Part shown: positions 1 to 7,548 of the stretch, piece after piece
Layout of the letters: each line of letters begins with the position of its first letter
Position numbering within the stretch: position 1 is the first letter of the stretch
Assembly (NCBI GenBank): GCA_903915315.1
Contig: CAIWSO010000388.1
Span: 1 to 8,127, forward strand
DNA length: 8,127 bases
From: an uncultured Spartobacteria bacterium
GTDB taxonomy: Bacteria; Verrucomicrobiota; Verrucomicrobiia; Chthoniobacterales; Terrimicrobiaceae
Direction of reading: 5' to 3'
Notes under the pieces: model-generated
What the model was told of the DNA's origin: nothing
What the model saw: the letters and a program-made list of their open reading frames with translations, nothing else
The model's database searches: none
Position numbers and translations under genes: made by a program

Positions 1-1202
1 CCGCCCTATCCCCGCTAACGGCGACCCAACTCTCCCGCCTCCCGACCAGCATCCCTAGCCAAGCACGGCCACTGGTCGTCCTTGATGGAATTCTTGGAAT
101 CGGAATCAAGGGCGATCCGCGAGAACCCGTCGCCACGGCAATCCATCGCCTCAACCATCTCCGCGAGCACGAGGCCGCCTGGGTCCTTTCTGCAGATCTT
201 CCAAGTGGACTCCGAGATGAAGCGCCAGGGGATCCATGCGTGAAAGCGGATGTCACCATGGCAATGGGTTTTGTGAAATCCTGCCTCGGGAACGACCATG
301 CGACTGATTTCGTCGGACGTCTTGCCGTCGCCGACCTTCCTGCCTTGTGCGCTCCTGCAGGTGCAGATCCCGCACAAATCCTCACGCCAAAAACACTCTC
401 CCTACCGCCACGGTCTTTCGATAGGCACAAGGGAATGTCCGGCCGCGTCGCCATCCTTGCGGGCTCACGGTGTTATCCGGGCGCGGCCCGCCTTTGTTCG
501 GCAGCCGCAGTCAAAGCAGGCGCGGGCCTTGTCACTCTTATCGTCCCCTCGGATTGCGTCGCCACACTTTCCGCTTCCGTGATCCCAGAGGTGATGGTCC
601 GTGCATTGGATGATTTCAGCGTTCTCTTGAACGAGAAATGGGATGCCTTTGGGATCGGTCCGGGCCTCGGCCGGGAGAGGGATGAAATGATCTGTGAATT
701 TTTGCGGAGCTGCTCCGCGCCGTGCGTTGTGGATGCCGATGCCTTGAATTCGCTGTCTGGCCAAATGGATGTTCTCCGAGAAAACGCAGGCCAAAGATTG
801 CTGACGCCACATCACCTAGAGATGGAAAGACTCTCTCCCTGCAATGGCCGCGATCGCCGCCAGTGGCTGGCCGATTTTGTTTCCCAATATCCAGTGACAC
901 TTCTTCTCAAGGGCGCAAGAACCCTCATCGGCAACAATAACTCTCCCGTCGCCTTCAATACCAGCGGCCATCCCGGAATGGCCAGTGGCGGAATGGGCGA
1001 TGTGCTAACTGGGGTTGGCGCCGCCCTTATCGCGCAAGGCAGAGACATCACGGACTCCGCGCGACTCGCAGCCTGGGTCTGTGGCCGTGCGGCAGAGTTG
1101 GCCATCCGTAAAAATACGGTTTCACAGGAATCCCTCACCGCGAGCGACGTTATCGCCCACCTCGGTGGCGCGTTCCTCGATCTGCGTGCGGGCGTTTTTT
1201 AG
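1..1202 (+). CDS. nnr: Bifunctional NAD(P)HX epimerase / ADP-dependent NAD(P)HX dehydratase, 5'-truncated by window edge
   Basis: This enzyme repairs hydrated NADH and NADPH. The N-terminal YjeF_N domain interconverts R and S hydrates, and the C-terminal ribokinase-like domain dehydrates the S form with ADP. The reading frame is open from base 3, and 399 residues are visible. The end of the epimerase domain occupies about residues 1-113: LDGILGIGIKG, then SADLPSGL with the conserved acid, then KADVT and the lysine in GFVKSCLG. The dehydratase covers about 140-399: KGMSGRVAILAGS, GAGLVTLIVP, GIGPGLG, VVDADALN, LLTPHHLE, LLLKGA and the signature GMASGGMGDVLTG at 325-333, which contains the catalytic Asp. 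An ATG at 240 is internal and would cut the epimerase domain, so the true start lies upstream. Family members run near 500 residues, so roughly 100 are missing. Minor departures are GH for the usual GN before GMA, and Cys for the usual His in the last helix. It converges on pyk with a 13-base gap. Confidence 0.95.
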   Translation, partial: ALSPLTATQLSRLPTSIPSQARPLVVLDGILGIGIKGDPREPVATAIHRLNHLREHEAAWVLSADLPSGLRDEAPGDPCVKADVTMAMGFVKSCLGNDHATDFVGRLAVADLPALCAPAGADPAQILTPKTLSLPPRSFDRHKGMSGRVAILAGSRCYPGAARLCSAAAVKAGAGLVTLIVPSDCVATLSASVIPEVMVRALDDFSVLLNEKWDAFGIGPGLGRERDEMICEFLRSCSAPCVVDADALNSLSGQMDVLRENAGQRLLTPHHLEMERLSPCNGRDRRQWLADFVSQYPVTLLLKGARTLIGNNNSPVAFNTSGHPGMASGGMGDVLTGVGAALIAQGRDITDSARLAAWVCGRAAELAIRKNTVSQESLTASDVIAHLGGAFLDLRAGVF

Positions 1203-1215
1203 AAAACCTTCGCGC

Positions 1216-2619
1216 TTACAAAACCGTACGGATCTGGATCGAGTCGAATCGTTCTTCAGCGAACATCACATCACTCAGGATGATCAGTTTGTCTCCACTC
1301 ACAATGAGACCACGGCGGTGCAATTCCTGCTCCGCATCGACCACGTTGTGCTCGGGATTTACCCCGAATGGGAGGCAGATCGCATGCGTGTTCCAATTCA
1401 ATGTCAGGCGACGCATGACTTCCTCGCTTGGAGTGAATGCGAAAATGGGCGCTCGTTCGGGACGGAGATGACTCGCCTCATCGGCCATCCGACCCTCGCG
1501 AGTGAAGAGAATCAGTTTCGCATTTTCGAGCGAGTTCGCCAAGGTCACAGCGGCATGCACGGTTTTCTGTCTTTGCGTTTCCAGTATCGCACTGGAAGCG
1601 TAGCCGGCCCCACCGCTGAGAGCGATACGTCGCGCGACGCGGTCCAAGACTTTCACGCATTCCACAGGATATTTTCCTGTCGCCGTCTCCCCGCTCAACA
1701 TGACCGCATCCGCCTGCTCGAAGACGGCATTGGCGACATCCGTGATCTCCGCACGTGTGGGGATCGGATTCTCAATCATGCTTTCCAGCATGTGAGTAGC
1801 AACAATGACCGGACGACCGATCTCGAGGCATTTTTTAATAATCCGACGCTGAATGATCGGTAGTTCCTCCATCTTGCACTCCACGCCGAGGTCGCCACGG
1901 GCGATCATCACGGCATCCGATGCCACGATAATGTCCTTGATGAATCGAACGGCATTCTGATCCTCGATCTTGGCCACTGTTCTGGCGCGGCTACCGTGCT
2001 CAAGAAGAACCCGCTTGAGTTCCAAAATATCGGCCGCCTCGCGACAAAAACTCAGCGCCACAAAATCGACATCCAAAGAAACGCCCAGAGCAATGTCGGC
2101 ATGATCTTTCTCGGTCAGCGGCGGAAGGTTCACTTTCACTCCTGGCAGGTTGATGTGTCGCTTGGATCCGAGGAGTCCTTCCGTAAGAACTTCGCAGCGC
2201 ACACGGTTGGCATCCTTCGCCAAAACCTTCATGTGGATCACCCCATTATCCACTAGCACGGTATCGCCAACATGGATGTCATTCACCAATCCATCATAAT
2301 TCACATCCACGGAGTGTTCCTCCTCGCTCCGGGATCCTCGAACGGTGAATTCAAAAATCTGGCCTGGTTTGAGATTCAGCTTCACTGGAAGATCACCCGT
2401 ACGTATCGCTGGACCTTGTGTATCTAAGAGAATGCCACAGTTGACATCCAGATCCGCTGCCACACTACGTACTCGCTTCACCACGTCCCTCACCCAATCG
2501 TGCTTGGCATGGCTCATGTTGAGGCGAAAAATATTTGCCCCCGCTTGGAGGATCTCGCGAATTTTTTCTTCCGAATCCGAGGCGGGCCCCAATGTGCAGA
2601 TGATCTTGGTCTTTCGCAT
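1216..2619 (-). CDS. pyk: Pyruvate kinase
   Basis: This cytoplasmic glycolytic enzyme transfers phosphate from phosphoenolpyruvate to ADP, giving pyruvate and ATP. The product of 467 residues has the usual bacterial length. Barrel motifs run in order: RKTKIICTLGPAS at 2-14, FRLNMSH at 31-37 (Arg32, Asn34), LDTQGPAIRTG at 65-75, the B-domain GDTVLVDNG at 118-126, AKIEDQ at 216-221 with the catalytic Lys217, IARGDLGVE at 239-247, and ADAVMLSGETATGKYP at 303-318. The C-terminal domain keeps FTREGRMA at 372-379. Unusual residues are Gln and Ala in TQGPAIRTG, where KGPEIRTG is common, and His in ATHMLES, where Gln is common. I chose the ATG at 2619 because family members begin at this point. An in-frame TTG at 2631 would add four residues (giving MISPMRKTK), and neither start has a clear ribosome site. 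It lies downstream of the tRNA on the same strand and converges on nnr. Confidence 0.97.
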   Translation of the reverse strand: MRKTKIICTLGPASDSEEKIREILQAGANIFRLNMSHAKHDWVRDVVKRVRSVAADLDVNCGILLDTQGPAIRTGDLPVKLNLKPGQIFEFTVRGSRSEEEHSVDVNYDGLVNDIHVGDTVLVDNGVIHMKVLAKDANRVRCEVLTEGLLGSKRHINLPGVKVNLPPLTEKDHADIALGVSLDVDFVALSFCREAADILELKRVLLEHGSRARTVAKIEDQNAVRFIKDIIVASDAVMIARGDLGVECKMEELPIIQRRIIKKCLEIGRPVIVATHMLESMIENPIPTRAEITDVANAVFEQADAVMLSGETATGKYPVECVKVLDRVARRIALSGGAGYASSAILETQRQKTVHAAVTLANSLENAKLILFTREGRMADEASHLRPERAPIFAFTPSEEVMRRLTLNWNTHAICLPFGVNPEHNVVDAEQELHRRGLIVSGDKLIILSDVMFAEERFDSIQIRTVL

Positions 2620-2739
2620 GGGACTTATCAATAGTCACCAACTCACAATGGCAAGCCGATAAACGACGCAACGCAAAAATACACCTCTCCGAACAAAACG
2701 AGTTTTTAGGAGGAAAGTAGAATGGGGGGTAAGAAAAAC

Positions 2740-2820
2740 TGCTCGGGGGGGGACTCGAACCCCCATGCCTTGCGGCATGCGCCCCTCAAACGCACGTGTC
2801 TGCCATTTCACCACCCGAGC
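2740..2820 (-). tRNA. tRNA-Leu (anticodon GAG)
   Basis: Read on the minus strand, the 81 bases fold as a class II tRNA. The acceptor stem GCTCGGG/CCCGAGC has seven perfect pairs, with discriminator A at 2740. The D-stem is GTG/CAC. The anticodon stem TGCGT/GCGCA has one G-U pair and a TTGAGGG loop, giving anticodon GAG. The long variable arm TGCC-GCAA-GGCA is typical of leucine tRNAs, and the T-arm GGGGG-TTCGAGT-CCCCC closes the fold. GAG reads CUC and CUU codons. No 3' CCA is encoded, so it must be added after transcription. It sits between uvrB and pyk on the same strand. A short T-run follows the 3' end, but I see no separate terminator hairpin. Confidence 0.96.
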
Positions 2821-2835
2821 TGGATGTGAGGTATT

Positions 2836-2863
2836 ACCCTAGTGATTCCGTTTTCGCATGCAA
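2836..2863 (-). promoter_or_regulatory. Candidate promoter of tRNA-Leu
   Basis: On the minus strand, TTGCAT (2858-2863) and TAGGGT (2836-2841) are separated by 16 bases and lie 15 bases before the mature tRNA 5' end. The -35 box fits the sigma-70 consensus well. The -10 box keeps only the first two and last positions. This is a consensus match by eye; read-through from uvrB is an alternative. Confidence 0.35.
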
Positions 2864-2895
2864 GCCGGATTTTTGGGATTTTACTGCGCCCATTT

Positions 2896-5052
2896 TCATC
2901 CCCGTTTTCTTCGGGATGATTTGGAATAGGAGATTTTTTTCATCGGGGCGGGCGTTGTTCCATCAGCGGTCCCGCTCTTCAGTTCGGCTATTTGATCGCG
3001 GAGAAGTGCGGCGCGCTCGTATTCAAGGCGTGACGAGGCTTCGGCCATATCCTTCTCGAGTTCACGAATGAGTTCGGCCGCATCAAACGACGCGGGATCT
3101 TCTCGCAGTGTATTGGCATTTTCCCCACCGCCCTTGACGATCACGTGCAGACTTTCCTGAACGGCTCGAACGACGCTGCGCGGGGTGATGCCGTGTTTTT
3201 TATTGTAGGCTTCTTGCCGCGTGCGGCGGTAATCTGAAATCTCCAGCAGGGCACGAATACTGCCTGTGAGGACATCGGCAAAGAGCACAACTTCTCCATG
3301 AAGGTGACGAGCCGCCCGCCCAGCCGTCTGAATGAGACTGGTTTGGCTTCGCAGGTAGCCCTCCTTGTCCGCATCCAAAATACAAACGAGGGAGACTTCG
3401 GGGAGATCCAAGCCCTCACGAAGAAGATTGATACCGACAAGAATATCGCAGTCGCCCGCACGGAGCGTGCGAAGGATCTCCACCCGCTCTATCGTGTCGA
3501 TGTCGCTGTGGAGATAGCGAACCTTGAGTCCAACTTCGCGCAGGTAGTCGGCCAAATCCTCGGCGGTTTTTTTGGTGAGCGTTGTGATGAGGACCCTTTC
3601 TTTTTTTTCTACCCGGCGGCGGCAAAGCTCGATGGTCTCATCGATCTGGGCTTTGAGCGGGCGCACTGTGATCGTGGGATCCAGCAGTCCGGTTGGGCGA
3701 ATGATCTGCTCCACCACGAGAGGCATCCCCGCCGTCGTCACATCGAGATTTTCCTGACCCTCGCCGTATTTTTTGAAGTCGTGGTTACGACCACCTTCCC
3801 CGAAAGTTTTTTCGGGATTGGGAATCCAGGCGGTGTTTCCTGCGACGCTATTGCGGATTTCAAATTGGCCGGGCGTGGCACTCACATAAATTCCCTGGGT
3901 GCTTTCCTGCATGAACTCATCGAAGTTCAGCGGACGGTTGTCGAGCGCGCTCGGGAGCCGGAAACCATAATTCACAAGCACGGACTTCCTAGCCCGATCG
4001 CCGGCATACATTCCCCCAACTTGAGGAATCGTCGCGTGGGACTCGTCTACGACTAGAAGGTAATCCTCTGGCAGAAAGTCCATGAGCGTGTAGGGACGGG
4101 ATCCCGGCGGGCGTCCGGTCAGTTGGCGGGAATAGTTTTCGATCCCGTTGCAGAATCCCATCTCCTGCATCATTTCGAGATCAAACTCGGTTCGCATGCG
4201 GATGCGTTGGGCCTCGATGAGCTTCCCTTCACGTTCAAACTCCTCCACACGGGCTTCGAGTTCCTTTCGGATTTCGACCATCGCCACGCGCAACTTGTCG
4301 TGCGGGGTTACGAATTGCTTGGCGGGAAAGAGCGTAAAAGTGGTGAGGGTCCCGCTCACGCGTCCAGTGAGGGGGTCGAAGAGGCTGATCCGCTCGATCT
4401 CGTCACCGAAAAATTCGACTCGGACGGCCTCGTCCTCGACTTGGGCGGGATGCACCTCGACCACGTCGCCGCGGACGCGAAATTTTCCCCGCGTGAAGGC
4501 GATGTCATTCCGCTCGTAGAGCATCTCGACGATCTTGGAGAGAAAGGCTTCCCGCGACAATGGCTGCCCCGGCTTGATGGTCACGAGCATTTGCAAAAAG
4601 TCTTCCGGCGAGGCGAGGCCGTAAATGCACGAAACGCTGGCGACAATAATCGTGTCGCGGCGCGTGAGGATCGAACTCACGGTGGATAGGCGGAGGCGCT
4701 CGATCTCCTCGTTGATCGAGGAATCCTTTTCAATATAGGTATCCGACCGGGGAAGGTAGGCCTCCGGTTGGTAGTAGTCGAAATAGCTCACAAAATATTC
4801 GACGGCATTGCGGGGGAAGAATTGCTTGAACTCGCTGTAAAGCTGGGCAGCTAGTGTTTTATTGTGAGACATGATGAGTGTCGGCCGGCCCATGTCGCGT
4901 ATCACATTCGCGATGGTGAATGTTTTTCCCGAACCAGTCACGCCGAGCAGAGTCTGATGGCGATTGCCCGCTCGCAAGGAACGGGTGAGATTCGCAATGG
5001 CCCGCCCTTGGTCCCCACGAGGCTCGTATTTGGAATCCAACTGAAAATCCAT
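2896..5052 (-). CDS. uvrB: Excinuclease ABC subunit B (UvrB)
   Basis: UvrB is the DNA-bound helicase-like subunit of nucleotide excision repair. It receives the lesion from UvrA, verifies it and recruits UvrC. The 718-residue product is complete. It shows Walker A GVTGSGKT at 37-44 and the damage-probing beta-hairpin region YFVSYFDYYQPEAYLP at 86-101. Further along are GIENYSRQLTGRPPG at 303-317, DESH at 336-339, SATPG at 391-395, IIRPTGLLDP at 450-459, NLLREGLDLPEVSL at 542-555 and QTAGRAARH at 575-583. A C-terminal UVR motif for UvrC contact spans about 657-694. The one oddity is about 40 extra residues at 401-440, between SATPG and VVEQIIRPTG. The ATG at 5052 gives the usual N-terminus; an AAAGGA lies rather far upstream (12 bases). 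No CTGT-N8-ACAG-type LexA box was seen upstream, so SOS control is not evident. Confidence 0.97.
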   Translation of the reverse strand: MDFQLDSKYEPRGDQGRAIANLTRSLRAGNRHQTLLGVTGSGKTFTIANVIRDMGRPTLIMSHNKTLAAQLYSEFKQFFPRNAVEYFVSYFDYYQPEAYLPRSDTYIEKDSSINEEIERLRLSTVSSILTRRDTIIVASVSCIYGLASPEDFLQMLVTIKPGQPLSREAFLSKIVEMLYERNDIAFTRGKFRVRGDVVEVHPAQVEDEAVRVEFFGDEIERISLFDPLTGRVSGTLTTFTLFPAKQFVTPHDKLRVAMVEIRKELEARVEEFEREGKLIEAQRIRMRTEFDLEMMQEMGFCNGIENYSRQLTGRPPGSRPYTLMDFLPEDYLLVVDESHATIPQVGGMYAGDRARKSVLVNYGFRLPSALDNRPLNFDEFMQESTQGIYVSATPGQFEIRNSVAGNTAWIPNPEKTFGEGGRNHDFKKYGEGQENLDVTTAGMPLVVEQIIRPTGLLDPTITVRPLKAQIDETIELCRRRVEKKERVLITTLTKKTAEDLADYLREVGLKVRYLHSDIDTIERVEILRTLRAGDCDILVGINLLREGLDLPEVSLVCILDADKEGYLRSQTSLIQTAGRAARHLHGEVVLFADVLTGSIRALLEISDYRRTRQEAYNKKHGITPRSVVRAVQESLHVIVKGGGENANTLREDPASFDAAELIRELEKDMAEASSRLEYERAALLRDQIAELKSGTADGTTPAPMKKISYSKSSRRKRG

Positions 5053-5166
5053 AATCGGTCACTATCCTTTGCGAAGCCTCGGAGCGCAACCATCCGATTT
5101 CATGGTATCATTTTCCCCTTGCGCGAAGGCGTGATTACGGACTGCATGGCAGGACGTCACTTTATC
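5053..5166. promoter_or_regulatory. Divergent intergenic region between uvrB and the TPR membrane protein gene
   Basis: These 114 bases separate two divergent starts, so both promoters should lie here or within the neighbouring 5' ends. I could not pick a -10/-35 pair for either direction with confidence. No LexA-like palindrome was seen. The TPR gene frame stays open leftwards into uvrB, but the extension reads the complement of conserved uvrB codons and is not taken as coding. Confidence 0.4.
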
Positions 5167-6870
5167 ATGTCGCATCCCACGTCCTCACGCCCTGCTCGCT
5201 GGGAAGTCCTGTTACTCCAGGGCGCGCTGATCGTTCTCGCGTGCCTCTGGATTTACACTCCGGTTTATCACGGGGAATGGCTTTGGGATGACGACTACTT
5301 GATTACCGCCAATCCCGCTATGCGATCGGTGGATGGTCTTTGGCGCCTTTGGTTCGCTCCCTCGACGGCGGACTTCCTCCCGCTCACGCTGAGTTCGCTT
5401 TGGATCCAATGGCAATTCTTCGGCATGGATCCAACTGGGTATCATATTATATCCATCCTCCTTCACGCGCTGGGAGCCTGTCTTTTGTGGATGCTGCTCG
5501 TGCGGACAAAAATCCCAGGTGCTTGGCTTGCGGGCATGCTCTTTGCGATTCATCCACTTTGCGTGGAATCGGTCTCGTGGGTAGCCGAACAGAAAAACAC
5601 CTTTTCGCTCCCGTTTTTCCTCTTGGCTTCATTTTTTTACGTCACCTTCGATCAGAGAAAATCACGCAAATACTACTTTTTGGCCCTTCTCGCATTTCTG
5701 GCGGCGATGCTTTCAAAGAGTTCGGTCGTGATGTTCCCGTTTTTGATTCTTCTCTATGCTTGGTGGCAAAGGGGGACGATTTCGCGACGCGACCTTTTCC
5801 GCTCAGCCCCGTTTTTTTTGGTTTCGCTTGCGCTGGGTATGGTCACCCTTCTCTTTCAACTCCACCGCGCTATTGGCAACGAACCAATTCCGATCGGGGG
5901 ATTCGACTCCCGCTTGGCGATTGCCGGCATGGGCACCCTCTTTTATCTGAGCAAGATTTTTTGGCCATTCGGCTTGCTGCCAATTTATCCTCAATGGGAT
6001 GCCAATCCACCCCAGCCGATTCAATTGGCCGCTTGGATTCCTCTTCTCGCCGCTGGATTTCTTTTTTGGATGAAGCGAAAATCTTGGGGCCGCCATGCCA
6101 TGATGGCCTTTGGATTTTATTTCATCACCCTCCTTCCGGTTCTCGGATTTGTTGCCATGTCTTATATGCGGGTCGGCTGGGTCTCGGATCATTTTGTGTA
6201 TATTCCTATGATTGGTATTCTTGCGCTCATCGCCAGTACAGGAACCCATCTGGCGACCAAGTTCAGTGGCAACGCCCGAAACGCCACCGGGCTCGGAATA
6301 GCCACCTGCCTGGGCGGACTCGTGATACAAAGTCACAGCTATGCCGCCATTTGGGCTAACGAGGATGTGCTCTGGCTCCATACGCTGAAATATAACGAAA
6401 GCTGTTGGCAGGCCCACAATCGCTATGGTTCTCGGGAGTTCAACCGCGGCAATCATACGATTGCCCTCACCCACTTCGAACGAGCTACCGCGTTAAGACC
6501 CGATCTCGCCGAGACACAGAACAACCTCGGCTCCGGCCTACTAGCTGCCAGAGACACGAAGGGTGCCGTCCGTCGCTTTCGTGAAGCCCTTCGGCTTTCC
6601 CCAGATCTCATTGCAATCCAAGCGAACCTCGCTCGCGCGCTCATGCTGGATGGTCAAAATGATGAGGCCATTTTAATTTATGAGAAGCTACTCAAGAACA
6701 TGCCTTCCCATGCCGTTTTCCGCTGCAATCTCGGAATCACGCTTTTCCATGCTGGGCGGATCGATGAAGCGATCGCCGCCTTCAAGCAGGCCCTCGAAAT
6801 CGACCCCAACCTCCATGATGCCAAAGAAAGTTTAATGTTCGCGATCCAAGCGAAAGAAAGTCGTCGGTAA
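5167..6870 (+). CDS. Polytopic membrane protein with C-terminal TPR repeats (TMTC-like)
   Basis: The 567 residues fall into two parts. Residues 12-390 hold about ten to twelve hydrophobic segments. The first loop after the first segment carries WLWDDDYLITANP at 38-50, and a later loop carries HPLCVESVSWVAEQKN at 129-144. An acidic first loop and this architecture resemble GT-C fold glycosyltransferases and eukaryotic TMTC proteins, which are O-mannosyltransferases. The C-terminal part, 413-548, is four TPRs of exactly 34 residues each, with the usual NLG, A and P positions. By analogy it may be an inner-membrane lipid-linked sugar transferase with a TPR partner-binding domain, but neither substrate nor reaction can be read from the sequence. 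I chose the ATG at 5167, just before the first membrane segment; the ATG at 5146 would add seven residues, and neither has a strong ribosome site. It is divergent from uvrB and convergent with the transferase gene. Confidence 0.88.
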   Translation: MSHPTSSRPARWEVLLLQGALIVLACLWIYTPVYHGEWLWDDDYLITANPAMRSVDGLWRLWFAPSTADFLPLTLSSLWIQWQFFGMDPTGYHIISILLHALGACLLWMLLVRTKIPGAWLAGMLFAIHPLCVESVSWVAEQKNTFSLPFFLLASFFYVTFDQRKSRKYYFLALLAFLAAMLSKSSVVMFPFLILLYAWWQRGTISRRDLFRSAPFFLVSLALGMVTLLFQLHRAIGNEPIPIGGFDSRLAIAGMGTLFYLSKIFWPFGLLPIYPQWDANPPQPIQLAAWIPLLAAGFLFWMKRKSWGRHAMMAFGFYFITLLPVLGFVAMSYMRVGWVSDHFVYIPMIGILALIASTGTHLATKFSGNARNATGLGIATCLGGLVIQSHSYAAIWANEDVLWLHTLKYNESCWQAHNRYGSREFNRGNHTIALTHFERATALRPDLAETQNNLGSGLLAARDTKGAVRRFREALRLSPDLIAIQANLARALMLDGQNDEAILIYEKLLKNMPSHAVFRCNLGITLFHAGRIDEAIAAFKQALEIDPNLHDAKESLMFAIQAKESRR

Positions 6871-6886
6871 ATGCAGGACCAAACGA

Positions 6887-6914
6887 CGAAGCGCATTCGC
6901 ATTAATGCACTTCG
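6887..6914 (-). terminator. Candidate hairpin terminator at the convergent gene ends
   Basis: An inverted repeat of 11 pairs with a six-base loop lies between the two convergent genes and overlaps the stop codon of the transferase gene (6902-6904). In minus-strand RNA all pairs hold, one being G-U; in plus-strand RNA the same position is a C-A mismatch. The fold therefore favours the minus-strand transcript. The U-tract after it is weak (TCGTTTGG), so this may be a poor intrinsic terminator or an mRNA 3'-end stabiliser. Confidence 0.4.
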
Positions 6915-7531
6915 ACTTCCACCTTTGCGATAGACTCGAACGAGGCCACGCATCCGACCACCCCCGCCCAATCCAAGCGGGCGAGATGGATGCGCTGATC
7001 TGCCAAGCGACCTTCTTGATCACTGAGTGATATCGCGCGATGCAAACCACCGACCAAACCCTCGCCGGAGAGCTTCAACATCGCTTCTTTTGCCGTCCAT
7101 AATCTTACAAATAATTCATTTGCCGAGTCCCCCGCCATTTCCACCTCACGGGATTCCTTAGCCGTAAAAAATCGCCCCGCTATAGCAAGGCAGTCCCTCT
7201 TGCGATCAACAACCTCCATATCGAATCCCACAGGGCTAGCCGAAAAAGCGATAGCCACCTCGGATCCCGAATGGCTGATATTAAAATGCAGGCCCGCTAT
7301 GTTCTCGAAAAAAGGTTTTCCCGATTTTGTTATTTCTATCTTAACATCACTCGGCGCGATGGATGCGTAAAGCGATGCAAATGCCCGCAAGCCCGATCGG
7401 CCCTTCAAATAGGCCTCCTTGGAATCAGCCGAAGCATACCTCTCAGAAAAGGTCATTTCCGATTCGGTTAAATAGGAAACGTCTGGAGATTTCCTCATCC
7501 TCCAAATCCAAATCGCGTTTTTTATAAGCAT
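6902..7531 (-). CDS. Sfp-type 4'-phosphopantetheinyl transferase
   Basis: The enzyme moves phosphopantetheine from coenzyme A to a serine of acyl- or peptidyl-carrier proteins, turning them into active holo forms. The 209 residues match the two-lobed Sfp type, not the shorter AcpS type. GKPFF at 71-75 leads into HFNISHSG at 82-89. The metal-binding pair Asp104 and Glu106 lies in VGFDMEVVD, and WTAKEAMLK at 145-153 carries Glu149 and Lys153, followed by GEGL at 156-159. These correspond to Asp107, Glu109 and Glu151 of Sfp. The ATG at 7531 keeps the usual N-terminal AIWIW strand; no Shine-Dalgarno precedes it. An ATG at residue 12 has GGAGG directly abutting it, too close to be useful. No fatty acid, polyketide or nonribosomal peptide gene is in the window, so its carrier-protein target is unknown. 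It may serve the housekeeping acyl carrier protein if no AcpS exists. Confidence 0.92.
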   Translation of the reverse strand: MLIKNAIWIWRMRKSPDVSYLTESEMTFSERYASADSKEAYLKGRSGLRAFASLYASIAPSDVKIEITKSGKPFFENIAGLHFNISHSGSEVAIAFSASPVGFDMEVVDRKRDCLAIAGRFFTAKESREVEMAGDSANELFVRLWTAKEAMLKLSGEGLVGGLHRAISLSDQEGRLADQRIHLARLDWAGVVGCVASFESIAKVEVEVH

Positions 7532-7548
7532 TAAAAAATGAATTTAAT

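Noticed and set aside
1190..1215. Possible terminator between nnr and pyk (GGCGTTTTTT and nearby AAAAC)
   Set aside because: A T-run is present, but no GC-rich stem precedes it on either strand.
1015..1863. Plus-strand open frame of 282 codons overlapping the nnr end and pyk
   Set aside because: It runs antisense through conserved pyruvate kinase codons, and its translation has no recognisable motifs.
3298..4056. Plus-strand open frame of 252 codons inside uvrB
   Set aside because: It is the complement of conserved UvrB motifs (QTAGRAARH, DESH and others); a shadow frame.
4123..4689. Plus-strand open frame of 188 codons inside uvrB
   Set aside because: Antisense shadow of the uvrB gene, with no domain signal of its own.
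5053..5145. LexA/SOS box upstream of uvrB
   Set aside because: No CTGT-N8-ACAG-like palindrome is present; other lineages use other LexA motifs that I cannot exclude.
4864..5166. N-terminal extension of the TPR membrane protein up to an ATG at 4864
   Set aside because: The first part reads the complement of the uvrB 5' end, is not hydrophobic, and precedes a natural start just before the first membrane segment.
5803..6474. Minus-strand open frame of 223 codons inside the TPR gene
   Set aside because: It opposes the membrane segments and first TPR of a clearly coding gene.
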